Of a DNA stretch of 64,000 nucleotides, positions 26,458-35,502 are shown piece after piece. A program made the translations under genes and the position numbers. This stretch comes from Clostridia bacterium (GTDB lineage Bacteria > Bacillota > Clostridia > Christensenellales > CAG-138), in contig QKAN01000213.1 of NCBI GenBank assembly GCA_003246365.1, forward strand, positions 1-64,000, in the 5' to 3' direction. The stretch's first letter is position 1; every line of letters begins with the position of its first letter. Under the pieces are notes generated by a model that was given only the letters and a program-made list of their open reading frames with translations, was not told where the DNA came from and ran no database searches.

Positions 26458-28923
26458 ATGAAAGATTCGATTTTTTTAGTCAGCGGCATGACCTGCTCGG
26501 CTTGTTCGGCGCACGTTCAGCGCGCGGTGTCCAAGCTGGACGGCGTTGCATCGGCAGAGGTAAACCTTGCGACCGAAACGCTGCGCGTACAATATGACGA
26601 AAGCAAAGTCGGCTTTGAGCAGATGAAAACCGTGGTGGAGAACGCGGGTTACGGTTTGAGCATTCCGCAGATGATCAAGCGCGCCGAACTCGGCGTAGAC
26701 GGCATGACCTGCGCGGCATGCTCCGCCTCTGTTGAGCGCTCCGTTAAGAAGCTAGACGGCGTATCGGAAGCGTCCGTCAACCTCGCAACCAACCGGGCGG
26801 TGTTTTCCTATGACCCCGCAAAGGTAAAGCTCACGCAGATTCGCGACGCAGTCACGCGAGCGGGTTATACCCCGCTCGACCTGACCAGCGAGGACACGCG
26901 CGACGCGGAGCAGGAAAAACGCGAAAAGGCGCTCAAGCAGATGCGGCTGCGGCTGATCGTCGCAATCGTGTTTGCCGCGCCAATTCTCTATATCGCAATG
27001 TCGCATATGTTCCCTTCTCTCGGCGTTCCGCTGCCGGAGTTTCTCAACCCGCACATGCATCCGCTGACCTTTGCGCTCACGCAGTTGTTTTTGACCGTTC
27101 CTGTGTTGATTGCGGGCGGACGCTTTTTCCGCGTTGGCATGCGCACGCTGTTTAAAGGCGCGCCGAATATGGACACGCTGGTAGCGATTGGCACAGGCAG
27201 CGCGTTTCTTTACGGCATATACGCAACGGTGTTGATCTATCTGGGCAGCACGGACTTTGCGCAGCACCTCTATTTTGAATCCGCCGCCGTGGTGATTACG
27301 CTCGTCATGGTAGGCAAATATCTCGAAGCGGTCAGCAAGAGCAAAACCTCCGAGGCGATCAAGGCCCTCATGAACCTTCGCCCGAAAACCGCAGTCATCC
27401 TCAAGGACGGCGCGGAGCTGGAAGTTGCGCTCGACGAAGTCGCTGTTGGCGACGTGGTTCTCGTGCGCCCCGGCGCGGCGATTCCCGTTGACGGCGTGGT
27501 AACGGACGGCGCATCCAGCGTAGACGAAAGCATGCTCACCGGCGAAAGCCTGCCGGTTGAAAAACAGCCCGGATCGGCTGTTACCGGCGGCAGCATCAAC
27601 GGCGAAGGACTCCTGCGGTTTACCGTCACGAAGGTTGGCGAGGACACCGCGCTGTCCAAGATTATCCACCTCGTGGAAGAAGCGCAGGGACGCAAAGCGC
27701 CCATCGCAAAACTTGCTGACGTAATCTCCGGTTATTTTGTGCCGACCGTCATCGGCATCGCGGTTCTCGCCGCGGTGGTCTGGGCGCTGGTTGGCAAGGA
27801 TTTCAATTTTGTGCTGAATATCTTCGTGACCGTGCTCGTCATCGCCTGCCCCTGCGCGCTAGGTCTTGCAACCCCAACCGCGATTATGGTTGGCACAGGT
27901 AAGGGCGCGGAGCTTGGCGTATTGATCAAAGGCGGAGAAGCGCTGGAAAGCACGCAGCGCGTTGATACGATCGTGCTCGATAAAACCGGCACTATCACGC
28001 AGGGCAAACCGGAGTTGACCGACATCGTACGCTTTACGCAGGAAGCGGAAGCGGATGTGCTCGCCCTCGCGGCGTCTGCAGAGCGCGGATCGGAGCACCC
28101 GATCGCGCGCGCAATTGTGGAAGCCGCAGAAAAACGCAGGCTTACGCTCGCACAGCCGGACACGTTCCGCGCGATTCCGGGACGCGGTATTGACGCCGTG
28201 GTCTCCGGTCGCCGCGTTCTTGCAGGCAGCGCAAAGCTTCTCGCGGAAAACGGCGTGGATCTTTCCGCATCCGAAGCGGGCGCAAACGCGCTCTCCGGCG
28301 CGGGCAAGACGCTGATGTATATTTCGTTTGACGGCGCGCTCACCGCCCTCATGGCGGCGGCAGACGCAGTGAAAGAAACCAGCAAGGACGCAATTGCGCA
28401 GCTCAAGTCTCTGGGGTTAGACGTGTATATGCTAACGGGCGACAACGCCAGCACAGCCAAAACCGTTGCCGAGAGCGTTGGCATTGATCATGTTCTTTCG
28501 GATGTATTGCCGGACGGCAAAGCGGCGGCGGTGCAGCAGTTGCAGACCAATGGCAAGCGCGTCGCCATGGTTGGCGACGGAATTAACGACGCGCCCGCAC
28601 TGGTGCAGGCGGATGTTGGCATGGCAATCGGCAACGGCACGGACGTAGCGGTAGAATCCGCGGACGTGGTGCTCATGCGCGGAGACCTCTCCGCGGTTGC
28701 CGCTGCGGTTGCGCTCAGCCGCGCGACCATCCGCAACATCCGGCAGAATCTCTTCTGGGCGTTTGCCTACAACGTCATCGGGATTCCGTTCGCGGCCGGT
28801 GTGTTTTTCGCATTCGGCGGCCCGCTGCTTACCCCCGTATTCGCCGGCGCGGCGATGGCGATGAGTTCTGTCTCGGTCGTCACAAACGCGCTCCGGCTCA
28901 AACGGTTCCGCTATCCGCGTTGA
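26458..28923 (+). CDS. copA: Copper-translocating P-type ATPase
   Basis: An 821-residue P1B ATPase that exports Cu(I). Two N-terminal metal domains carry [11 protein letters not shown] and [11 protein letters not shown]. Then come the TGES dephosphorylation loop (LTGESLPV), the CPC membrane site ([12 protein letters not shown]), the phosphorylated Asp in [12 protein letters not shown], the SEHP histidine ([10 protein letters not shown]) and the hinge [10 protein letters not shown]. The CPC motif and twin CxxC domains assign Cu+ rather than Zn2+. GAGGAGAGATAACG precedes the ATG; a terminator follows at 28947. Confidence 0.95.
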   Translation: MKDSIFLVSGMTCSACSAHVQRAVSKLDGVASAEVNLATETLRVQYDESKVGFEQMKTVVENAGYGLSIPQMIKRAELGVDGMTCAACSASVERSVKKLDGVSEASVNLATNRAVFSYDPAKVKLTQIRDAVTRAGYTPLDLTSEDTRDAEQEKREKALKQMRLRLIVAIVFAAPILYIAMSHMFPSLGVPLPEFLNPHMHPLTFALTQLFLTVPVLIAGGRFFRVGMRTLFKGAPNMDTLVAIGTGSAFLYGIYATVLIYLGSTDFAQHLYFESAAVVITLVMVGKYLEAVSKSKTSEAIKALMNLRPKTAVILKDGAELEVALDEVAVGDVVLVRPGAAIPVDGVVTDGASSVDESMLTGESLPVEKQPGSAVTGGSINGEGLLRFTVTKVGEDTALSKIIHLVEEAQGRKAPIAKLADVISGYFVPTVIGIAVLAAVVWALVGKDFNFVLNIFVTVLVIACPCALGLATPTAIMVGTGKGAELGVLIKGGEALESTQRVDTIVLDKTGTITQGKPELTDIVRFTQEAEADVLALAASAERGSEHPIARAIVEAAEKRRLTLAQPDTFRAIPGRGIDAVVSGRRVLAGSAKLLAENGVDLSASEAGANALSGAGKTLMYISFDGALTALMAAADAVKETSKDAIAQLKSLGLDVYMLTGDNASTAKTVAESVGIDHVLSDVLPDGKAAAVQQLQTNGKRVAMVGDGINDAPALVQADVGMAIGNGTDVAVESADVVLMRGDLSAVAAAVALSRATIRNIRQNLFWAFAYNVIGIPFAAGVFFAFGGPLLTPVFAGAAMAMSSVSVVTNALRLKRFRYPR

Positions 28924-28946
28924 TTCGTTTCATCATTCACAAGCGC

Positions 28947-28977
28947 AAAAACCCGCTCCTTTCCGAGCGGGTTTTTT
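28947..28977 (+). terminator. Terminator after copA
   Basis: A 12-bp A-run/GC stem (47-58 with 65-76) is followed by TTTTTT. Confidence 0.85.
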
Positions 28978-29025
28978 GTTGCATTTCATGATTTGTCCTT
29001 TTTGGTTTTGAGAAAGCGATTTTTG

Positions 29026-29110
29026 TACCACGCATGGTAATATGACCTCTCGCAATAAAGATGCACGGTTTATGCTGATCTGAAACTTTGATTTTTACCA
29101 TTTGTGGTAA
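29026..29110. repeat. Two TACCA-N4-TGGTA dyads upstream of the DUF523 gene
   Basis: TACCACGCATGGTA at 29026-29039 and TTACCATTTGTGGTAA at 29095-29110 are dyads with the same arms and the same 4-nt spacer, 70 bp apart centre to centre. A third half site, TACCACGC, occurs near 29192, close to the start of the gene at 29217. They look like sites for one dimeric regulator. Confidence 0.5.
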
Positions 29111-29216
29111 TTTTCGGTTTAGCGCTCTCGCTGCTCCGGTTTGCTGAATCTATTATTCTTCATTTGTCCGTATGGTATAATGGGTTCGACTTTACCACGC
29201 AAGGAGCTACCCCACC

Positions 29217-29660
29217 ATGCCGGATCAACTGCCAATTCTCGTGAGCGCCTGCCTGCTCGGAACCCCATGCCGTTACGACGGCATCGGCAAAGCGGATGAG
29301 CGCGTGCTCGCGCTTGCAAAAACGCGTTGCCTGATTCCCGTCTGCCCGGAACAGCTAGGCGGCCTGCCTACCCCGCGCCCTTCGGCAGAGCGTGTTGGCG
29401 CACGGATCACAACAAAAGACGGCGCAGACGTAACCGCTGCGTTTACCCGCGGCGCAAAAGAGACACTTCGCCTTGCCCAGCTCTTGGGATGCCAAACCGC
29501 GATCTTAAAGAGCAACAGTCCCTCCTGCGGCAGCGGACAAATATATGACGGTAGCTTTTCCGGCAAATACATTTCCGGCGATGGGATGACGGCGGCGCTG
29601 CTCAAGCAAAACGGAATAACCGTGTTCAGCGAAGGCGACGATTTTAACGAGAGTTTGTAA
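29217..29660 (+). CDS. DUF523 family protein
   Basis: A 147-residue protein starting with the family signature LVSACLLGTPCRYDG, followed by VCPEQLGGLPTPRP and the C-terminal LKSNSPSCGSGQIYDGSFSGK. Conserved cysteines suggest a metal or cluster site, but no function is established for this family. AAGGAGCTACC precedes the ATG. A hairpin terminator follows. Confidence 0.88.
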   Translation: MPDQLPILVSACLLGTPCRYDGIGKADERVLALAKTRCLIPVCPEQLGGLPTPRPSAERVGARITTKDGADVTAAFTRGAKETLRLAQLLGCQTAILKSNSPSCGSGQIYDGSFSGKYISGDGMTAALLKQNGITVFSEGDDFNESL

Positions 29661-29715
29661 ATATATTTTGAATCGGTTGCGGCAATCAAACCAGCGCTAA
29701 TTACAAAAAGTCCCG

Positions 29716-29740
29716 AACAGCCAGTACCTATGGCTGTTTT
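29716..29740 (+). terminator. Terminator after the DUF523 gene
   Basis: AACAGCCA (16-23) pairs with TGGCTGTT (31-38), followed by TTTTGTTTTT. Confidence 0.8.
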
Positions 29741-29818
29741 TGTTTTTGGCGTTTTCCGCCGGTTTCGCTAGACGCCGTTTTCTGTGATAAACGCACCGTT
29801 TTGCATTGGTTCGCGGCA

Positions 29819-29847
29819 TTGCGGCGCGCAATATCTTGTGCTAGTAT
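29819..29847 (+). promoter_or_regulatory. Promoter of nrdAB
   Basis: TTGCGG (29819-29824), 17 bp, TAGTAT (29842-29847). The first NrdR-like box falls exactly in the spacer. The 5' leader would be about 120 nt and holds a short CCGCC/GGCGG hairpin near 29913-29928. Confidence 0.6.
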
Positions 29848-29872
29848 GGGTTCAGGGCACAACCTGTTGCGT
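29826..29872. promoter_or_regulatory. Tandem NrdR-like boxes
   Basis: GCGCAATATCTTGTGC (29826-29841) and GCACAACCTGTTGCGT (29857-29872) match 12 and 11 of 16 positions of the known NrdR box (ACACWATATATWGTGT). They are 15 bp apart, 31 bp centre to centre, which is the usual NrdR spacing, and cover the nrd promoter. Confidence 0.65.
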
Positions 29873-29972
29873 TTCTACTTCAATTTTCAACAGTTTGATC
29901 GATACGACGCTCCGCCTGTTATGGCGGGTTGTTTTACACGATGTTGCGCATCTTTCACGGGGGGACTCAAGC

Positions 29973-32492
29973 ATGGAGATTATCAAGCGGAGCGGTCAGG
30001 CGGAAACCTACGACCGCAACAAGATTACCAACGCGATTCGAAAGGCGTTTGTCAGCACGAACGCCGAGATTTCGGAAGCGGCGCTAGAGGCGATCACCGC
30101 CGCCGTGGAAGCGCGCATCCCCCTGCTCCCGCCGCCGGTTTCGGTTGAGCAGATTCAGGATTTGGTGGAAGAGACGCTCATGCTCAAGGGCTATTATGCG
30201 CAGAGCAAGAGCTATATTCTATACCGCAACGAGCGCACGCGCATGCGCGGGCAGAGAAAAAGCATCTGCTCCCTCTTTGCAGACGGAGATGCGCTGGACG
30301 CCGTGCTCGCCAAAGCGCAAAAAGATTATCCCGAGGAGATGTACGAACTCTCGCGGCTGGACGAAAAATTCCGCTCGTTCCTCAAGCCGGAGATGGGCGA
30401 AGCAAACAAGCGCGCCGCCCTCACCCGCGCGGCGGCAGAGCTCACCACGCAGGAAGCGCCGCACTGGGAATTCATCGCCGCGCGCATCCTGATGCACGAT
30501 TTTAAAACCGAACTTTCCCGCTCGCTGGAAGAACTACATCTGGCAAGTTTTTACGACAAGGTGCGCTATCTTGCCGAGCGAAAGCTTTACGGCGACTACA
30601 TTCTCGAAAACTACACAAAAGAAGAATTGGACGAAGCGGAATCGTTTCTTAACCCCGCGAATGACGAAAAACTCACCTATTCCGGACTTGAGCTGCTGCT
30701 GCGGCGCTATGTCATCCGCAGCCATCAGGGGCAGCCACTGGAAACACCGCAGGAGATGTATCTCGGCATCGCGCTGCACCTCGCCATGCCGGAAACGCAA
30801 AACCGCATGACCTGGGTGCGCCGGTTTTACGAGATGCTCAGCGCGCTGAAGGTAACGATGGCAACGCCGACGCTCGCCAACGCGAGAAAGCCGTTTCATC
30901 AGCTCTCCAGCTGTTTTATCGACACCGTGCCGGACAGTTTGACCGGCATCTACCGCAGCATCAACAACTTTGCGCAGGTGAGCAAATATGGCGGCGGCAT
31001 GGGATTATATTTCGGCAAAGTGCGCGCAAAGGGCAGCACGATCCGCGGTTTCGAAGGCGCGGCGGGCGGCGTCATCCGCTGGATTCGCCTCGCAAACGAC
31101 ACGGCGGTGGCGGTTGACCAGCTTGGCGTTCGTCAGGGCGCGGTGGCGGTGTATCTGGATGTTTGGCACAAGGACCTGCCGGAGTTTTTGCAGATTCGCA
31201 CCAACAACGGCGACGACCGCATGAAAGCGCACGACGTTTTTCCGGCGGTGTGTTATCCCGATCTCTTCTGGAAAACCGTGCGAGACAACATTGAAAGCAA
31301 CTGGTATCTCATGTGTCCGCACGACATCTCCGCCGTAAAGGGCTATTGCCTCGAAGACTACTGGGGCGAGGAATGGGAAACACGATATCGCGACTGCGTT
31401 GCCGACAGCCGCATTGAGAAGCGCGTTATCCCGATCAAGGAACTGGTTCGCCTGATCCTCAAGAGCGCTGTGGAAACCGGCACGCCATTTGTATTTAACC
31501 GCGACGCGGTGAACCGAACGAACCCGAACCATCACACGGGCATGATCTATTGCAGCAATCTCTGCACCGAGATTGCGCAGAACATGAGCGGCATTTCCGA
31601 CGTTAGTCAGGAGATTGTAAACGTAAACGACGAAACGGTTGTTGTGACAACCACGAAACCGGGCGACTTTGTGGTCTGCAATCTTGCGAGCCTTTCCCTC
31701 GGGCACATTGATCTAAACGGAGACGAGCTCGAAACCATTACGGGGCATGTTGTGCGCGCGCTGGATAACGTAATTGACCTCAACTTCTTCCCGGTGCCGT
31801 ATGCAAAGGTGAACAACCTCAAATACCGCCCGATCGGCCTCGGCGTCAGCGGATATCATCATATGCTCACCAAAAACCACATCGGCTGGGAAACCGAAGA
31901 GCACCTGCACTTTGTGGATCAAGTGTTCGAGCGCATCAGCTACGCCGCCATCTCGGCAAGCAGCGACGTTGCCGCGGATAAGGGGCGATACTCCCTGTTT
32001 GAAGGCAGCGACTGGCAGACGGGCGCGTATTTTCACAAGCGCAACTACACCAGCGCGCGCTGGCAGGAACTCGCGAAAAAAGTTGCCGCGCAGGGCATGC
32101 GAAACGGCTGGCTCCTCGCCATTGCGCCGACAAGCAGCACGAGCATCATCGCCGGCACGACAGCCGGCATCGACCCCGTGATGAACCGCTATTTCCTTGA
32201 AGAAAAGAAAAACGGTTTGATTCCGCGCGTGGCGCCCGATCTTTCGCCGGAAACCTACTGGTATTACAAGAGTGCGCATCTGATCGACCAAACTTGGTCC
32301 ATTCGCGCAGCCGGAATCCGCCAGCGGCACATAGACCAGAGCCAGAGCATGAATATCTACATCACAAACGAATTCACCTTCCGCAAGGTGCTCGGGCTGT
32401 ATATCCTCGCCTTTGAGCAGGGTGTTAAAACCGTTTATTATGTGCGCAGCAAGAGCCTCGAGGTGGAAGACTGCGCCGCCTGTTCGTCCTGA
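29973..32492 (+). CDS. nrdA: Ribonucleoside-diphosphate reductase, alpha subunit
   Basis: The catalytic subunit of class I ribonucleotide reductase, 839 residues. The first 90 residues are an ATP-cone (MEIIKRSGQAETYDRNKITNAIRKAF) for dATP feedback. The core has LSSCFIDTVPDS, SKYGGGMGLYF, the FNRDAVNRTNP and YCSNLCTEI regions, and the C-terminal tail ends in a CAAC cysteine pair for reactivation. The frame is open from 29784, but that part includes the promoter and NrdR boxes, so ATG 29973 is the start. nrdB follows by 42 nt. Confidence 0.94.
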   Translation: MEIIKRSGQAETYDRNKITNAIRKAFVSTNAEISEAALEAITAAVEARIPLLPPPVSVEQIQDLVEETLMLKGYYAQSKSYILYRNERTRMRGQRKSICSLFADGDALDAVLAKAQKDYPEEMYELSRLDEKFRSFLKPEMGEANKRAALTRAAAELTTQEAPHWEFIAARILMHDFKTELSRSLEELHLASFYDKVRYLAERKLYGDYILENYTKEELDEAESFLNPANDEKLTYSGLELLLRRYVIRSHQGQPLETPQEMYLGIALHLAMPETQNRMTWVRRFYEMLSALKVTMATPTLANARKPFHQLSSCFIDTVPDSLTGIYRSINNFAQVSKYGGGMGLYFGKVRAKGSTIRGFEGAAGGVIRWIRLANDTAVAVDQLGVRQGAVAVYLDVWHKDLPEFLQIRTNNGDDRMKAHDVFPAVCYPDLFWKTVRDNIESNWYLMCPHDISAVKGYCLEDYWGEEWETRYRDCVADSRIEKRVIPIKELVRLILKSAVETGTPFVFNRDAVNRTNPNHHTGMIYCSNLCTEIAQNMSGISDVSQEIVNVNDETVVVTTTKPGDFVVCNLASLSLGHIDLNGDELETITGHVVRALDNVIDLNFFPVPYAKVNNLKYRPIGLGVSGYHHMLTKNHIGWETEEHLHFVDQVFERISYAAISASSDVAADKGRYSLFEGSDWQTGAYFHKRNYTSARWQELAKKVAAQGMRNGWLLAIAPTSSTSIIAGTTAGIDPVMNRYFLEEKKNGLIPRVAPDLSPETYWYYKSAHLIDQTWSIRAAGIRQRHIDQSQSMNIYITNEFTFRKVLGLYILAFEQGVKTVYYVRSKSLEVEDCAACSS

Positions 32493-32534
32493 TACGGTCG
32501 GCCAGATCCAATTTTTACGACGGGAGCAGATACG

Positions 32535-33578
32535 ATGGAAGTACTCAAACAAAAACCGCTGTTTAACCCGAACGGCAGCATCGACCTTGCCGAGCGGCGC
32601 ATGATTGCGGGTGACACGACAAACTTAAACGACTTCAACAATCTCAAATACGGCTGGTCGCACGACTGGTACCGGCAGGCGATGAATAACTTCTGGATTC
32701 CGGAGGAAGTCAACCTCACCACGGATGTAAAGGATTATCCCAACCTTCCCGCCGCCGAACGGCGCGCTTACGATAAAATTCTGTCGTTTCTGATCTTTCT
32801 CGACAGCATACAAACCGCGAACCTCCCTGCCGTCGGCGAATATATCACGGCGAACGAGGTAAACCTCTGCATCGACATACAGACCTATCAGGAAGCCATC
32901 CACAGCCAGAGCTACAGCTATATGCTCGACACCATCTGCGAACCGCAGGTGCGCGACGAGGTGCTGTATCAATGGAAAAACGACGAAATGCTGCTGCACC
33001 GCAACACGTTTATCGGCGAAGCATACAACCACTTTTACCGCGAACGCACGGCGGAAAACCTCATGCGCACCATCGTCGCGAACTACATATTGGAAGGCGT
33101 TTATTTTTACAGCGGTTTCATGTTCTTCTATAATCTCGGCAGAAACAATCTCATGCCGGGTTCGGTGCAGGTCATCCGCTATATCAACCGGGACGAAAAC
33201 ACACACCTTTGGCTGTTTCGCAGCATCCTATTAGAACTCAAGCAGGAGAACCCGGAACTGTTTACGCCGGAGAAGGTGGAACTGTATCGCGGCATGATCC
33301 GCGAAGGCTGCGAACAGGAGATCGCCTGGGGACACTATGTCATCGGCAATGACGTCGCAGGGCTGACCAAAGAGATGATCACGGACTATGTACAGTATCT
33401 CGGCAATTTGCGCTGCACAAATCTCGGTTTTGAAAAGCTCTACGATGGTCACGACGCGGAGCCGGAGAACCTGACCTGGGTAAGCCAGTACAGCAACGCA
33501 AACACGATCAAAACCGATTTTTTTGAAGCGCGCAGCACGGCTTACGCGAAAAGCGGCGCGTTGGTGGACGATCTGTAA
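32535..33578 (+). CDS. nrdB: Ribonucleoside-diphosphate reductase, beta subunit
   Basis: The radical-bearing small subunit, 347 residues. Metal ligands are visible as Asp90 (FLIFLDS), Glu120 and His123 (QEAIHSQS), and later Glu/His in RDENTHLWL. Tyr127 lies at the radical position (E-x2-H-x3-Y), so this is a tyrosyl-radical class I enzyme that needs oxygen to activate. A class I enzyme in a presumably anaerobic lineage suggests oxygen exposure or use beside other classes not seen here. Confidence 0.94.
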   Translation: MEVLKQKPLFNPNGSIDLAERRMIAGDTTNLNDFNNLKYGWSHDWYRQAMNNFWIPEEVNLTTDVKDYPNLPAAERRAYDKILSFLIFLDSIQTANLPAVGEYITANEVNLCIDIQTYQEAIHSQSYSYMLDTICEPQVRDEVLYQWKNDEMLLHRNTFIGEAYNHFYRERTAENLMRTIVANYILEGVYFYSGFMFFYNLGRNNLMPGSVQVIRYINRDENTHLWLFRSILLELKQENPELFTPEKVELYRGMIREGCEQEIAWGHYVIGNDVAGLTKEMITDYVQYLGNLRCTNLGFEKLYDGHDAEPENLTWVSQYSNANTIKTDFFEARSTAYAKSGALVDDL

Positions 33579-33604
33579 GAGCTTAAAACTTCACATAAAG
33601 CAGC

Positions 33605-33632
33605 AAAAGCCGCAGAGTACTCTGCGGCTTTT
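33605..33632. terminator. Perfect palindromic terminator after nrdB
   Basis: A perfect 28-nt palindrome beginning AAAAGCCGCAGAG ends the nrd transcript and may serve the reverse strand as well. Confidence 0.8.
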
Positions 33633-33638
33633 AGATTG

Positions 33639-33731
33639 CGTTTCTTTCTATTCTTTCGATTCTTTTCTTTCGATTCTTTTCTTTAAATTTTTTCTATTCT
33701 TTCTATTGTTTCTATTGTTTCTATTATCTGT
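33639..33731 (+). repeat. Pyrimidine-rich TTCTTT/TTCTAT tract
   Basis: About 90 bp of nearly pure T and C units such as TCTTTCGATTCTTT, TTTCTATTC and TTTCTATTGTTTCTATTG, duplicated several times. It separates nrdB from the convergent ABC exporter. Confidence 0.75.
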
Positions 33732-33738
33732 ATTTTAA

Positions 33739-35502
33739 TTAAGATGCGACAAACTGGCTTTGATACAGCCGCGCATAGAAGCCGTCGAGCTTCAGCAGAT
33801 CTTCGTGCGTTCCACGCTCAATGATCTTTCCCTCGTTCATAACTAGGATCACATCCGCCTCACGGATGGTGGAAAGCCGGTGCGCAACGACAATGCTCGT
33901 TCTTCCCTCCATCAACCGCGCAAACGCCGATTGTACCTGCTGCTCCGTGCGCGTGTCGATTGACGACGTTGCCTCATCCAAGATCAGCACCGGCGGCAGG
34001 CGCAGCATCACCCGCGTAATGCACAAAAGCTGTTTCTGCCCCTGAGAGAGACTTCCGCCGTCCTCGCCGATGACGGTGTCGTACCCGTCCGGCAAGCGCT
34101 TGATGAAGCTATGCGCATGGGACGCTTTCGCTGCATTGAGAATCTCCTCCTCTGTCGCGTCCGGTTTTCCGAGCGTGATGTTTTCGCGGATCGTCCCCGC
34201 GCGGAGCCAAGTATCCTGCAGCACCATGCCGTATCCGCCGCGCAGACTCTTTCGCGTAATGCCGCGGATATCGCGCCCCTCAACGAGGATCGCGCCGCCG
34301 TCCACATCGTAAAAGCGCATCAAAAGATTGATGATCGTGGTTTTGCCGCAGCCGGTCGGCCCGACAATGGCGACGCGCTGACCGGGTTTGGCGTAAAAAT
34401 TGAGCGCGCTGATCAACTCTTTTTCCGCCGAGTAAGAGAACGACACGTTCTCCAGCCGGATGTCGCCGTCCATGGCGGTCAACTCAACCGCGTCCGCCGC
34501 ATCCGGCGTTTGCGGTTCTTCTTCCATCAGCGCGAACACGCGCCCCGCACAGGCAAGCGCGTTTTGCAGCTCCGCCACGACGCCGGAAATCTCGTTAAAG
34601 GGTTTGGTATATTGCGCGGCGTAGCTTAAAAACACCGCAAGCTGGCCGACGGTAAACACGCCGCCGGAGGAAACCGCCGTCAGCGCACCGATCAACGCAA
34701 CGCCCGCGTAGACGAGCGCGTTAACAAAGCGCGTCGAAGGATTTGTGATGGAGGAATAGAAAGTCGCTTTTTGATAAGCGTCCGCGAGACGCTCGTTGAT
34801 TTCGTCAAACTGTGCCTGCGTTTCCGCGGTATGGGAAAACGCCTGCACGACCTTTTGCTGTTTCATCATCTCGTCGATAAGCCCCGTCTGCTCCGCGCGA
34901 ATATCCGACTGCGCGCGGTACATGCGGTAGGTGCGCCCCGCGATGACGCGCGCGGAGATCAGCGAAAGCGGCGTAAGCAAAATCACCGCAAGCGCAATTT
35001 TCCAGTTGATGACCAGCATAAACACCAACGTACCCAAAATCGTAATGACGCCGGTAAATATCTGCGAAAATCCCAGTAAAAGCCCGTCCGCGAACTGATC
35101 CACGTCTGCAATCACGCGGCTGACGATTTCGCCGTGCGCATGCGTGTCGATGTATTGAAGCGGCAGGATTTCAATTTTTCGAAATGCCGCGTCGCGCAGA
35201 TCCCGAACCGTGCGATAGGTAACGCGGTTGTTCAGCGTGTTCATGAGCCACTGCAACAGCGCGGTCGCCCCCGCAACAATCCCGACCCGAATGAGAATTT
35301 GCATAATGGAAGCAAACGCAACGTCGTTTTGTCCGGCGATCAGGTCGATCGCCCTGCCGATTAAAATCGGCACATACAGCGTTCCCGCAACCACACAAAG
35401 AGCAAGCAACAGTGACAACGCCAGCGTGAATCGATCGCGTCCGAGCACGCGCAACACTTTTTTCAAAATATCCCGATCGGGACGAACGGATGAACTACGC
35501 AT
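33739..35502 (-). CDS. ABC exporter half-transporter, canonical ATPase
   Basis: A 587-residue fusion of six membrane helices (about 30-320) and a nucleotide-binding domain. Walker A is GPTGCGKT, the signature LSQGQKQLL, and Walker B LILDEATSSID with the catalytic glutamate. The start ATG at 35502 has AGAGG six bases upstream and overlaps the end of the upstream gene by 8 nt (35495-35502); an in-frame start at 35523 would be inside that gene without a ribosome site. Together they form a heterodimeric multidrug/lipid-type exporter; the cargo is unknown. Confidence 0.9.
   Translation of the reverse strand: MRSSSVRPDRDILKKVLRVLGRDRFTLALSLLLALCVVAGTLYVPILIGRAIDLIAGQNDVAFASIMQILIRVGIVAGATALLQWLMNTLNNRVTYRTVRDLRDAAFRKIEILPLQYIDTHAHGEIVSRVIADVDQFADGLLLGFSQIFTGVITILGTLVFMLVINWKIALAVILLTPLSLISARVIAGRTYRMYRAQSDIRAEQTGLIDEMMKQQKVVQAFSHTAETQAQFDEINERLADAYQKATFYSSITNPSTRFVNALVYAGVALIGALTAVSSGGVFTVGQLAVFLSYAAQYTKPFNEISGVVAELQNALACAGRVFALMEEEPQTPDAADAVELTAMDGDIRLENVSFSYSAEKELISALNFYAKPGQRVAIVGPTGCGKTTIINLLMRFYDVDGGAILVEGRDIRGITRKSLRGGYGMVLQDTWLRAGTIRENITLGKPDATEEEILNAAKASHAHSFIKRLPDGYDTVIGEDGGSLSQGQKQLLCITRVMLRLPPVLILDEATSSIDTRTEQQVQSAFARLMEGRTSIVVAHRLSTIREADVILVMNEGKIIERGTHEDLLKLDGFYARLYQSQFVAS

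Noticed and set aside
26752-27669. 305-codon minus-strand ORF inside copA
   Set aside because: Antisense to conserved ATPase domains; composition is His/Arg-rich without a recognised fold.
28978-29216. Riboswitch or small RNA upstream of the DUF523 gene
   Set aside because: Only short dyads are present; I could not match any known riboswitch core.
29784-29972. N-terminal extension of nrdA
   Set aside because: It would encode 63 residues across the promoter and NrdR boxes and has no family counterpart; the ATP-cone starts at 29973.
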